A stretch of 64,000 nucleotides of DNA, taken from NCBI GenBank assembly GCA_963732765.1, contig CAVTAS010000008.1, forward strand, positions 372,001-436,000, given 5' to 3'. The DNA comes from JANYHF01 sp963732765. GTDB taxonomy: Bacteria; Pseudomonadota; Alphaproteobacteria; Rhizobiales; Hyphomicrobiaceae. The position numbers and the translations under genes are program-made. Below, piece after piece: positions 53,116-60,828 of the stretch. The first letter of the stretch is position 1. Each line of letters starts with the position of its first letter. The notes beneath the pieces are model-generated. The model ran no database searches, was not told the origin of the DNA, and saw only the letters and a list, made by a program, of their open reading frames with translations.

Positions 53116-53128
53116 GTGACTTTGTCAC
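53116..53128. promoter_or_regulatory. Crp/Fnr-type operator candidate upstream of the sulfide operon
   Basis: GTGAC-TTT-GTCAC (53116-53128) is a perfect 5-base dyad with a 3-base centre. It lies 59-71 bases upstream of the DUF2892 start and in the 103-base gap that separates it from the Crp/Fnr-type regulator gene. The half site resembles the TGTGA of Crp-family sites. Confidence 0.45.
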
Positions 53129-53160
53129 GGAGCAGAAGCGTCCAAGACAGGCGCTCGACT

Positions 53161-53883
53161 TCACGCTTGGGACGCAAGTCGCTTGAGCGCGCCGCGGCCC
53201 AACAAAGCAAGGCTGCTGCGCGATAGGCTCACCCAGCCTCGGCGCTGGAACTCGGCGAGCATGCGGCTCACGACCTCAAGGGTTGAACCAAGCTCGCTGG
53301 CGAGCTGCTGCTGGGTGGCAACGATCGAACTTGAACTGTGCGATAGTTCCAGCAGTCTGGCCGCCAGTAGGATATCCAGCCGGGTAAACGCAATGTCATC
53401 GATAGTGCGAAACAAGTTGGTGACCCGGCTGCTGAAGGCCGTGAATACGAAGCGGCGGAACTCCGGCGACTGAGAAATCAGGTGGTCGAAGGTTGCTTTG
53501 GGAATGGCGACGGCGCGCACAGCGGTCTCGGCCACCGCTTCGGCCAGATAGTCTTCATACCCCATCAGACAGGCTGTCGTGAGCGCACAGCTCTCGCCTT
53601 CGGTAACCCGATAAAGCACGATCTCGCGCCCACCTTCGGACACTTGCTGTACACGAACCGTACCTTCCAACAGCAAGAGGTAGCTTTGCGGCGACTGGCC
53701 GGGCCCGTAGATCCGACTGCCCACGGGCAGCGAAATGATCGAGCTGTGGTCCGTGAGCGAGGCGATTACCGCGGATGAGAGGCGCTGCAGTCCAGGAAAC
53801 TGATCGATCCACGTGCCGGCTGCGATCACTTTGTCCTCCGCGATGAGAAAGGATGGCCCGCAATCCTGCCGAAGAACATCCAT
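53161..53883 (-). CDS. Crp/Fnr-family transcriptional regulator
   Basis: From ATG 53883 the protein is 240 residues. It has an effector beta-barrel (SRIYGPGQSPQSYLLLLEGTVRVQQVSEGGREIVLYRVTEGESCALTTACLMGYEDYLAEAVAETAVRAVAIPK) and a C-terminal winged helix (ATQQQLASELGSTLEVVSRMLAEFQRRGWV). The GESCALTTACL stretch with two cysteines is typical of a sulfur- or heme-sensing branch. The longer start at 54030 is unlikely because the extra N-terminus is basic and unlike the family. It lies directly upstream of the sulfide operon, which it probably controls. Confidence 0.85.
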   Translation of the reverse strand: MDVLRQDCGPSFLIAEDKVIAAGTWIDQFPGLQRLSSAVIASLTDHSSIISLPVGSRIYGPGQSPQSYLLLLEGTVRVQQVSEGGREIVLYRVTEGESCALTTACLMGYEDYLAEAVAETAVRAVAIPKATFDHLISQSPEFRRFVFTAFSSRVTNLFRTIDDIAFTRLDILLAARLLELSHSSSSIVATQQQLASELGSTLEVVSRMLAEFQRRGWVSLSRSSLALLGRGALKRLASQA

Positions 53884-54469
53884 TCGACAAGCCCACCTCA
53901 ATCGCAGAAGACGTCGACCGATCTCGAAGCACCACATCGGCATTCGAACTTGTGATCGTGATCCGACCCGCCGATGCCCGTTTCCTTGAGCCTTGGCCTC
54001 GGCGATCACGTCTACTATCGATCTCGACATTGGCGGAAAATCCTCATAGCACGCGCCATCGCCCTGTGTCCCGGACAGCCACTAGCTAGGCGGTTGTCGC
54101 AATCGAAACACGGCACCGTGAGACGCGGATGTTAGCCATCTCGACGGCCAGTCGGTTGCGACGGGTCCGGCTCCTCAATGACCGTCTTCGGCCAGAGACA
54201 TTACGCAGGCAGGCGAGTGATGCGTGGCCGAACTGGCCTTATGAGCCAATGCCCATTGAGAGGTTCGGCCCCCTTCTTTGGATGCAGCGCAACAATCCCA
54301 ACTCCAAACGCAATGTACCTCGAACAACATGCCACCGCTGATCGTCATTAAACGTCATAGACCGTTTTTGGCCCATCGATAGAGATGCTGCACCGCAGCA
54401 AAATGTCCGAGACTGACTGAGGTTCGAGCTCTGCTCGATTTTCGAAAATGCGAGCGCGACATTGCACTT
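53884..54469. other. Gap with no confident gene
   Basis: I see no credible coding region here. A 70-codon plus-strand frame (54129-54341) has arginine-rich, low-complexity content and no motif. The base composition falls noticeably after about 54340, becoming AT-richer than the flanks. It may hold a decayed gene or a small unknown feature. Confidence 0.5.
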
Positions 54470-54676
54470 TTGGATGCTGTCTCGCCAATCAAGTATCCTA
54501 TGACTCGAGTATCAAAGACTGGCTATCCATTGTCTGGTTACATGAATGCTTTGGGATGTGAAGCCGAGCACGATTATACGATCGGGCTATCGAGAGTAGC
54601 TGATGAATTAAGAAAGCAATTGTTAGACAAGAAAATCTGTCCAGAACCAGTGCCAACACCAATTTCTGAAAATTGA
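54470..54676 (+). CDS. Uncertain small ORF in an AT-rich patch
   Basis: A 68-residue frame begins MDAVSPIKYPMTRVSKTGYP and ends PEPVPTPISEN. Its codons are AT-rich and unlike those of the neighbouring genes, so if it is real it was probably acquired recently or is a relic. No motif is recognised and no clear ribosome site precedes it. A strong hairpin at 54680-54716 follows it. Confidence 0.25.
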   Translation: MDAVSPIKYPMTRVSKTGYPLSGYMNALGCEAEHDYTIGLSRVADELRKQLLDKKICPEPVPTPISEN

Positions 54677-54679
54677 ACT

Positions 54680-54716
54680 GAGCGCCCCCTTCATAATGCC
54701 AATGAAGGGGGCGCTC
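54680..54716. terminator. Hairpin terminator between AT-rich ORF and ilvC
   Basis: GAGCGCCCCCTTCAT (54680-54694) and ATGAAGGGGGCGCTC (54702-54716) form a perfect 15-base stem with a 7-base loop. It lies 21 bases after the ilvC stop (minus strand), and on that strand it is followed by CAGTTCAATTTT, so it is probably the ilvC terminator and may work both ways. Confidence 0.75.
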
Positions 54717-54736
54717 AAGGAGTTCAAGATAGGATT

Positions 54737-55756
54737 CTAATTTTTCGCCTTATCGACCATCTTGTTCTTGGCGATCCAGGGCATCATGGCGCGCAGCTTG
54801 GCGCCAACGTCCTCGATCGGATGCGCGGCAGCGGCCGCGCGCATGGCCTTGAACGAGGTCTGGTTGACCTTGTTTTCCAGCATCCAGTCGCGCGTGAAGC
54901 GGCCCTGCTGGATATCGGCCAGCACGCGTCTCATCTCGGCCTTGGTCTCGGCCGTCACGATGCGTGGCCCGGTGACGTATTCGCCGTATTCGGCCGTGTT
55001 GGAGATCGAGTAGTTCATGTTCGCGATGCCGCCCTCGTAGATCAGGTCGACGATCAGCTTGACCTCGTGCAGGCATTCGAAATAGGCCATTTCCGGCGCG
55101 TAGCCGGCTTCCACCAGCGTCTCGTAGCCGGCGCGGATCAGTTCGACCAGGCCACCGCACAGTACGACCTGCTCGCCGAACAGATCGGTCTCGCATTCCT
55201 CGCGGAAATTGGTCTCGATGATGCCGGCGCGGCCGCCGCCGATGGCGCTGGCGTAGCTGAGGCAGAGGTCATGGCCGTTGCCGGACGCGTTCTGATGAAT
55301 GGCCATCAGGCACGGCACGCCACCGCCCTTCTGGTACTCCGAGCGCACGGTATGGCCGGGGCCCTTGGGGGCGACCATCAGGATGTCGAGGTCCTTGCGC
55401 GGCTCGATCAGGTTGAAATGGATGTTGAGGCCATGCGCGAACAGCAGCGCGGCGCCGTCCTTCATGTTCTCGTGCAGGTCATTGCGGTAGATGTCGGCCT
55501 GCAGCTCGTCCGGCGTCAGCATCATCATGACGTCGGCCCACTTGGCGGCGGCCTTGACTTCCATGGTCTTGAGCTTCTCGCCCTCGGCCTTCTTGTTGCC
55601 GGCCGAACCCTTGCGCAGCGCCACCACCAGGTCCTTGGCGCCCGAGTCCTTCAGGTTCAGCGCATGCGCGTGCCCCTGGCTGCCATAGCCGATGATGGCG
55701 ACCTTCTTGCCCTTGATCAGGTTCAGGTCGGCGTCGCGGTCGTAATATACGCGCAT
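54737..55756 (-). CDS. ilvC: Ketol-acid reductoisomerase (NADP+)
   Basis: From ATG 55756 the 339-residue class I enzyme matches the family in length and sequence. It starts MRVYYDRDADLNLIKGKKVAIIGYGSQGHAHALNLKDSG (NADPH motif), continues VAPKGPGHTVRSEY, and has the two acidic metal sites in DLFGEQVVLCGG and YECLHEVKLIVDLIYEGG-type motifs (here FECLHEVK). It makes 2,3-dihydroxy acids for valine and isoleucine. The longer frame upstream overlaps the TfoX gene and is spurious. ilvN lies 3.8 kb upstream rather than adjacent. Confidence 0.97.
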   Translation of the reverse strand: MRVYYDRDADLNLIKGKKVAIIGYGSQGHAHALNLKDSGAKDLVVALRKGSAGNKKAEGEKLKTMEVKAAAKWADVMMMLTPDELQADIYRNDLHENMKDGAALLFAHGLNIHFNLIEPRKDLDILMVAPKGPGHTVRSEYQKGGGVPCLMAIHQNASGNGHDLCLSYASAIGGGRAGIIETNFREECETDLFGEQVVLCGGLVELIRAGYETLVEAGYAPEMAYFECLHEVKLIVDLIYEGGIANMNYSISNTAEYGEYVTGPRIVTAETKAEMRRVLADIQQGRFTRDWMLENKVNQTSFKAMRAAAAAHPIEDVGAKLRAMMPWIAKNKMVDKAKN

Positions 55757-55812
55757 ATTCAGGTGCTCCAGTGGGCCAGCTCGGCGAGGTTGCGGAATGG
55801 GATTTGTGACGC

Positions 55813-56115
55813 CTAGCGGCTTTCGCCGGGCTTTTGCAAGCGGGAAGTGCTCGGGGAGGCTGGCTTTGTGACGGCGGCCCTCAGTTCGGTCTTCACCTCC
55901 TCGGGCAGCGCGCGCCAGTGGATGTCGCGCAAGGCCGCCTCCATGGCGTAGAGCGCGTTCAGCGTCACTTGCTTGCCGCGCACGAAGCGCAGGCGATGCC
56001 AGGCCTCGATGGCGCCCACGGCGCGCAAGTCGGCCTCGGTATGGATGTCGATCTCGGCCAGCCACTGCGAGGACTTGGGGCCGAGACCCTTCAGCTGCGC
56101 GATGGGGCGGGACAC
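55813..56115 (-). CDS. TfoX C-terminal domain protein
   Basis: GTG 56115 (GGGGAGAG upstream) opens a 100-residue frame with the TfoX C-terminal pattern IAQLKGLGPKSSQWLAEIDIHTEADLRAVGAIEAWHRLRF, a helix-hairpin-helix-like fold, and NALYAMEAALRDIHWRALPEEVK. It lacks the N-terminal TfoX domain. It lies 14 bases after the LysE gene. The role is unknown, and DNA or protein interaction is inferred from the fold. Confidence 0.85.
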   Translation of the reverse strand: MSRPIAQLKGLGPKSSQWLAEIDIHTEADLRAVGAIEAWHRLRFVRGKQVTLNALYAMEAALRDIHWRALPEEVKTELRAAVTKPASPSTSRLQKPGESR

Positions 56116-56129
56116 AGCCGGCTCTCCCC

Positions 56130-56738
56130 TCAATGCTCGAACATGATCACCGGATAGAGCGAGGCGACCAGCGCCAGGGCCATCGCGACGTTGAAGATCC
56201 GCACCCGGACAGGATCGCGCAGCACGTCGCTCATGGCCGCGCCAAAGCCGGTCCAGACTGCGATGCTCGGGATGTTGATGGCGCCGAAAATGGCCGCCAT
56301 GACCCACACGCTGAAGAGATAGGCCGAGGGCATGGTGAAATTGGCGACCGCCGCCAGCGCCATGGCCCAGCCTTTCGGGTTCACCCACTGGAAGGCTGCG
56401 GCGGCCCAAAAGCCCATCGGCTGAGCGCTGGAACCGGACTCGGCGGCCTCGATCGGCCCGGCATTGGCGATCTTCCAGGCCAGCCACAGCATGTAGGCGA
56501 CCGATAGCACTTTCAGCACCGTGTAGAGCACGGGGAAGGCGGCAAACAGCTGCCCGACACCGAAGCCGATGCACAGGATCATGAACACAAAGCCGAAGCC
56601 GACCCCCAGCATATGCGGAATGGTGCGTGTAAAACCGAAATTCACTCCCGAGGCCAGCAGCATGAGATTGTTCGGCCCCGGCGTGATGGAGGCCACGAAC
56701 GCAAAGGTGCTGAGCGCGAAGAGCAGATCGAGCGGCAT
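56130..56738 (-). CDS. LysE-family amino acid exporter
   Basis: The 202-residue membrane protein has about six hydrophobic segments. ASITPGPNNLMLLASGVNFGFTRTIPHMLGVGFGF is the LysE/RhtB signature near the start. It exports amino acids or related metabolites. It is divergent from the YARHG gene, with 206 bases between start codons, and is followed by the TfoX-C gene after 14 bases. Confidence 0.88.
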   Translation of the reverse strand: MPLDLLFALSTFAFVASITPGPNNLMLLASGVNFGFTRTIPHMLGVGFGFVFMILCIGFGVGQLFAAFPVLYTVLKVLSVAYMLWLAWKIANAGPIEAAESGSSAQPMGFWAAAAFQWVNPKGWAMALAAVANFTMPSAYLFSVWVMAAIFGAINIPSIAVWTGFGAAMSDVLRDPVRVRIFNVAMALALVASLYPVIMFEH

Positions 56739-56944
56739 CGGGGAGAGCCTAGCATCGGGGAGCGGTCGGGCGCCAACTATAGGGCGGCGAGCAGTTAGGT
56801 CAATTGTATTGTCCTATTTCCGTCCACGGGCTGACGGCTTGCCAGTGATCTGCATCAATGAACCATTACCGGCTTTGCTGTGACCTGCATCCACGCGGCC
56901 CAGTCCGGCGCCGCCACCATCGACAGTCGCAACCAGAGACAACC

Positions 56945-57214
56945 ATGAAACACACCCTTGCTTTCACCATCGCTCTGGCCGTTGGCGCCACCTCGTTCGC
57001 TGCTTCGGCCAGCGCAAAGAGCTGCTATGACCTTTGGTACGAACGCAACGAGGTCTACGCGACCTACGGTTATTGCTTCAAGACCAAGCTCGCCCGGCAG
57101 GTCTTTGGAACCAGCTGCTCGACCAAAAACCCGCATCTTTCGAACTACGATCAAAAGCTGGTCGCAAAGATCAGGGCCCAAGAGATCAGCCGCGGCTGCA
57201 AGGTCAATCAATAG
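56945..57214 (+). CDS. Small secreted YARHG-domain protein
   Basis: The 89-residue protein has a signal peptide (LAFTIALAVGATSFAASASA) and one YARHG-type domain: SCYDLWYERNEVYATYGYCFKTKLARQVFG, with cysteines at about 27, 44, 59 and 85 that may form disulfides. These are periplasmic or surface proteins of unknown function. The ends of this gene and the convergent FAD monooxygenase overlap by 7 bases. Confidence 0.8.
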   Translation: MKHTLAFTIALAVGATSFAASASAKSCYDLWYERNEVYATYGYCFKTKLARQVFGTSCSTKNPHLSNYDQKLVAKIRAQEISRGCKVNQ

Positions 57215-58464
57215 TCAGTGGAGGCAGGCAATGTGGCGGGACTCGGTCGTGCCGGGCTCCCGGCGCCGCGCGGCAAGTCGCCACCCAACCACCGTCCGGC
57301 CACTAGCGAGGCGAGCAGTTTGGCGCCCCCTGGCAGGCTGGAAATCACCCCGAACGCCTGGTCGCGCATGACGGGTAACACCGCGCTGTCGGACTGGTAG
57401 AACGGGGTCAGCACCGCGCCGAGCGCCTGATAAAGCCGCACATGCCAGCGTCGCTTGCGGGCATAGACGGCGAGTGCCGTAGAAAGATTGTCCGCATCCA
57501 ACACGGCTGCGGCCAGCGCGGCGGCGTCCAACAGCGCCATGTTGGCCCCCTGGCCCAGCTGCGGACTGGTGGCATGCGCGGCATCGCCGAGGATGGCGAG
57601 GCGGTCGGCCACCGGCAAAGTCAAAGTGTGGTGGCCGTAACTGGCGAACACCAGTTGCGATGGGTCCGTGATGGCGGCCAGCAGCGGCGTGGTCTCGGGC
57701 CACAGCGCGCGCACTTCATCCTTCCACGGATCGAGCCCGGCGGCTTGCCAACGCGCCAGATCGGCCGCTTTCAGGCTCCAGAAGAACGCTGCCTCTTCTG
57801 GACCACCGGCCGCGCGCCGCCCAATCGGCAGCACACCGATCATGCGGTTGGCGCGGGCGTAGCGTTGTTCCAGCGTTGTTTGGTCAAAGCCATTAGCGGG
57901 CCACGGCAGGCTCGCCCACAGTGCGCCCCAGGAGAGCGGCGAATGCAGGCGCGGGCCAAAGAGGCTTTCGGCGATGGCCGAACGGCTGCCGAGCGCATCG
58001 ACAACCAGATCGAACGGGCCTCGGGTGTGGCCATTCGCCAGCTGCAATCGGGGCCGCCCATCTTGCGCCCGTTCGATGCCCACGATCTCGACATTGGTTT
58101 CAATTGGCAAGCACTCGGCTTGCACAGCGCGATACAGCACGCCGAACAGAGCCGCCCGATGCACGCCAATGGCATGAGCGCCATCGCCGAGAGGCGCATA
58201 CGGAACATCAAGCACGACCCGGCCGCTGCGGGTTTCCTTGCCGTAGAGCCGCTGCACGGGACGGCCGAGCGCGCGGATCTCGGCCAACAGCCCGAGCGCC
58301 TCAAGCACCGCCTGCCCGCCCGGCTGCAACAGCAGGCCAGAGCCCAGCGGCGCGGGGGAGGCAAAACGCTCAAACAGGGTTATGCGATGCCCCTGGCGCG
58401 AGAGGAACAGGGCGGAGGCCAGCCCCGCCGGTCCGCAGCCGCAGATGGCGATGTCGAGCGGCAT
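57208..58464 (-). CDS. FAD-dependent monooxygenase (PHBH/UbiH fold)
   Basis: The 418-residue flavoprotein has the N-terminal FAD motif DIAICGCGPAGLASALFLSRQGH, then GSGLLLQPGG, and ADRLAILGDAAHATSPQLGQGANMALLDA, the GD FAD-ribityl motif of group A aromatic hydroxylases. The DG motif is VVDALGSRS-like. It would hydroxylate a small aromatic or similar substrate with NAD(P)H. The substrate is not predictable. It is followed on the same strand by DUF6157, then pdxJ, without tight coupling. Confidence 0.88.
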   Translation of the reverse strand: MPLDIAICGCGPAGLASALFLSRQGHRITLFERFASPAPLGSGLLLQPGGQAVLEALGLLAEIRALGRPVQRLYGKETRSGRVVLDVPYAPLGDGAHAIGVHRAALFGVLYRAVQAECLPIETNVEIVGIERAQDGRPRLQLANGHTRGPFDLVVDALGSRSAIAESLFGPRLHSPLSWGALWASLPWPANGFDQTTLEQRYARANRMIGVLPIGRRAAGGPEEAAFFWSLKAADLARWQAAGLDPWKDEVRALWPETTPLLAAITDPSQLVFASYGHHTLTLPVADRLAILGDAAHATSPQLGQGANMALLDAAALAAAVLDADNLSTALAVYARKRRWHVRLYQALGAVLTPFYQSDSAVLPVMRDQAFGVISSLPGGAKLLASLVAGRWLGGDLPRGAGSPARPSPATLPASTDY

Positions 58465-58485
58465 TTGTCCCCCGAAAGCCAGTGA

Positions 58486-58920
58486 CTACGCCCGTTTGGT
58501 GCGCATCGCGGTGAGTTGCGTCAGCTTGGTGTTGGCGGCGAACGTTCGGTACTCGGGACTGTCAACCGCATAGATCGCCACCCGCCCTTTGGCGTCCGAA
58601 TGCACGCCCCAGCCGAATTGCTTGGTCAGCGGCGAGGCGCGCAAACAGGGCTGGCCCTTGGAAAAGAACGTCTCGCGCGCCTGCTTGTGCTCGGCTGTGC
58701 TGGCCGCCGCATCGAGGGCGCGACCAGCCGCCGAAGTGGCGAAAACAACATCGTCGGAGGTGTAGGAATAGGCCTTGCGGAAAAGCATGCTGTGCTGAAG
58801 TCCGGCGACAGTGGGCTTGCCGCCGCGATCGGGTGGTGTCGTTCCGGTGGCCACTGGGCAGTCCTCGGCGATTCGAATGAACGCGTCGGCGTAGTTGGTG
58901 GAGTGCAGCTTCGTCGTCAT
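58486..58920 (-). CDS. DUF6157 family protein
   Basis: From ATG 58920 the 144-residue protein matches DUF6157: STNYADAFIRIAEDCPVATGTTPPDRGGKPTVAGLQHSMLFRKAYSYTSDDVVFAT, then FFSKGQPCLRASPLTKQFGWGVHSDAKGRVAIY. The function is unknown. It lies 21 bases upstream of the monooxygenase gene start on the same strand. Confidence 0.8.
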   Translation of the reverse strand: MTTKLHSTNYADAFIRIAEDCPVATGTTPPDRGGKPTVAGLQHSMLFRKAYSYTSDDVVFATSAAGRALDAAASTAEHKQARETFFSKGQPCLRASPLTKQFGWGVHSDAKGRVAIYAVDSPEYRTFAANTKLTQLTAMRTKRA

Positions 58921-58972
58921 GTCTCGCTCTTTGCGACACTTGCAGATAGATGTGTTTGCGGTTTTCCGTTGC

Positions 58973-59716
58973 TTAGACCTGCTCCCCACAAGCCCTTTTG
59001 AACATCCGTACTGTCTCTGCCATGCCAAAGGTCAGCGCATCGCCGATCAGCGCGTGGCCGATGGACACTTCGGCCAGGTTCGGAATGGCGGCGCAGAGTT
59101 CGGGCAGGTTCGCGCGCGTCAGATCGTGGCCGGCATTGACGCCGAGCCCGGCGGCCTTGGCGGCTTCGGCGGTCACCTTGAGGGCGAGGAGGTGTGGCGC
59201 GCGCGCAGCCGGCGTCAGCCCGCCGCCGAACGGGCCGGTATAGAGTTCGATACGATCGGCACCAACGCTTTTGACCAGGGCGGGACCCTTGGGATCGGGG
59301 TCTACAAAGAGTGATACGCGCATGCCTTTTGCTGTCAGGCGCTTGCAGACGTCCGTCAGCAGCTTGCGATGACCAGCGACATCCCATCCGTGGTCGGAGG
59401 TTCCCTGGGTGGGATCGTCCGGCACCAGCGTCACCTGGTCTGGCGCGTTGGCTTCGCACAGCGCGAGGAATGCCTCGTCCGGATAGCCTTCGATGTTGTA
59501 TTCGGCGCCGGGGAACTCCTTGCGGATCATGGTGGCAAGGGCAGGTACATCGGCGCGGCGGATGTGGCGTTCGTCCGGACGGGGGTGCACTGTCAATCCG
59601 TAGGCGCCGGCGTGCAGCGCGGTCCGCCCGAGCCCGACCAGATCGGGCCAGGGCACAGTGCGCCGGTTGCGCAGATGCGCGATGGCATTGACGTTGACGC
59701 TGAGGTGGGGAGGCAT
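58973..59716 (-). CDS. pdxJ: Pyridoxine 5'-phosphate synthase
   Basis: The 247-residue TIM-barrel enzyme condenses 3-amino-2-oxopropyl phosphate with deoxyxylulose phosphate to make pyridoxine phosphate. Signatures are LSVNVNAIAHLRNRR, GLTVHPRPDERHIRRADV (His and Arg active-site residues), FVDPDP, ELYTGPFG and GVNAGHDLTRANL. Length and motifs are canonical. The 52-base gap to DUF6157 downstream is unremarkable. Confidence 0.95.
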   Translation of the reverse strand: MPPHLSVNVNAIAHLRNRRTVPWPDLVGLGRTALHAGAYGLTVHPRPDERHIRRADVPALATMIRKEFPGAEYNIEGYPDEAFLALCEANAPDQVTLVPDDPTQGTSDHGWDVAGHRKLLTDVCKRLTAKGMRVSLFVDPDPKGPALVKSVGADRIELYTGPFGGGLTPAARAPHLLALKVTAEAAKAAGLGVNAGHDLTRANLPELCAAIPNLAEVSIGHALIGDALTFGMAETVRMFKRACGEQV

Positions 59717-59763
59717 GCTCGTTTGCTCTGTAAGTTACATCCGCAGTTTGCAGCAAGGTCGTC

Positions 59764-59872
59764 ATCCCGGCGCAGGCCGGGACCTACCCAAGGTTCAAAA
59801 GACGTCAGTCGTCGTCACTTGCGCCGCTGCGGTCCACCCGCATCACGGGCAGGTCCGGGCCTGCGCCGGGAT
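59764..59872. repeat. Inverted repeat between pdxJ and ilvN
   Basis: Arms of 22 bases (59764-59785 and 59851-59872, one mismatch) start ATCCCGGCGCAGGCC and end GGCCTGCGCCGGGAT, around a 65-base centre. The CATCCCGGCG...GCCGGGA type is common as a dispersed palindrome in alphaproteobacteria. It fills nearly all of the pdxJ-ilvN gap. Confidence 0.7.
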
Positions 59873-59895
59873 GGCGAATTGCGTGAGCCGGCAAT

Positions 59896-60444
59896 CTAAG
59901 CCAATTCCGACCCGCGCCCGATGGCGGCGACACCGGTGCGCGACACTTCCACCAGGCCGACGCTGGTCATGACCTTGATGAAGCGCTCGATCTCGCGCAC
60001 TTCGCCGGTCAGCTCGAAGACAAACGACGTCAGCGTCGCATCGACCGTGCGCGCCTCGAAGGTCTGGGCGAGGCGCAAGGCTTCCACGCGCTTTTCGCCG
60101 GTGCCCACGACCTTGACCAGCGCCAGCTCGCGCTCGATGCCGTCGCCCAGCAGCGTCAGGTCGGTGACCCGGTGCACGGGCACCATGCGTTCGAGCTGAT
60201 GTTTGATCTGTACAATGACCATCGGCGTGCCCTTGGTGACGATGGTGATGCGGCTGAGGTGCTTCTCGTGCTCGGTCTCCGAGACGGTCAGCGAGTCGAT
60301 GTTATAGCCGCGCCCCGAGAACAGGCCGATGACGCGCGCAAGCACACCCGGCTCGTTGTCGACCACGACGGACAGGGTGTGGCTCTCGGCCTTTTCGGTG
60401 CTGGTGTTGGTCGGGTAGTGGGATTGGGTCGCGTGCTGGGACAT
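59896..60444 (-). CDS. ilvN: Acetolactate synthase small (regulatory) subunit
   Basis: From ATG 60444 the 182-residue protein has an ACT domain, HTLSVVVDNEPGVLARVIGLFSGRGYNIDSLTVSETE, which binds valine for feedback control, and a C-terminal domain, VKVVGTGEKRVEALRLAQTFEARTVDATLTSFVFELTG. It regulates IlvB. No ilvB is present upstream in the window (the FitA gene is divergent there), which is unusual since ilvB and ilvN are normally adjacent. ilvC lies 4 kb downstream. Confidence 0.95.
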   Translation of the reverse strand: MSQHATQSHYPTNTSTEKAESHTLSVVVDNEPGVLARVIGLFSGRGYNIDSLTVSETEHEKHLSRITIVTKGTPMVIVQIKHQLERMVPVHRVTDLTLLGDGIERELALVKVVGTGEKRVEALRLAQTFEARTVDATLTSFVFELTGEVREIERFIKVMTSVGLVEVSRTGVAAIGRGSELA

Positions 60445-60496
60445 GGGGGTCAAGTCGATCTTTCGTGAAGCAGGGCATTGCGGTTCGAGGCACCTC

Positions 60497-60526
60497 ACGA
60501 TATCAAAAATCTGAAAAACGATATCG
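60497..60526. promoter_or_regulatory. Candidate FitAB operator (21-bp period repeats)
   Basis: ACGATATC occurs at 60497-60504 and 60518-60525, exactly 21 bases (two helical turns) apart, and each contains the GATATC palindrome. They end 12 bases before the FitA start codon. Paired dyads at this spacing fit cooperative binding by a ribbon-helix-helix antitoxin repressing its own operon. Confidence 0.5.
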
Positions 60527-60537
60527 GAGATTTCCTC

Positions 60538-60828
60538 ATGGCCCAATTGATTGTCCGAAACCTTGACGATGGGGTCAAGGAGAAGCTGAAAGTCCAAGCT
60601 AAATTGCACGGGCGCAGCCTTGAGGCCGAGGTTAGAGCCATTCTGTCCACGGTTTTGAGTGGTCCGGCAGCGGACAAAGATGTTCCACCGGGCGAAAGCC
60701 TCGGCGAAATGATGCAGGCAAGGTTCGCCAAAGGTGGGCTGAAGGAGGACGAACTTCAGATTGTCAACGAAGCGGTGGCCGAGTTGCGCACGGAATTGCG
60801 GCTGCGTCTGCCTGACTTCGACAAATGA
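60538..60828 (+). CDS. FitA-like ribbon-helix-helix antitoxin
   Basis: From ATG 60538 the 96-residue protein begins MAQLIVRNLDDGVKEKLKVQ with HGRSLEAEVRAIL, the FitA-like RHH DNA-binding motif, and has an acidic C-terminal half that would wrap the toxin. It neutralises the PIN toxin encoded next and represses the operon. Its stop overlaps the toxin start by 4 bases. The start 60478 is an alternative but would put the operator in the coding sequence. Confidence 0.85.
   Translation: MAQLIVRNLDDGVKEKLKVQAKLHGRSLEAEVRAILSTVLSGPAADKDVPPGESLGEMMQARFAKGGLKEDELQIVNEAVAELRTELRLRLPDFDK

Noticed and set aside
54129..54341. 70-codon frame as a possible gene
   Set aside because: Arginine-rich, no motif, no ribosome site, and no relationship to neighbours. 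Not listed as a gene.
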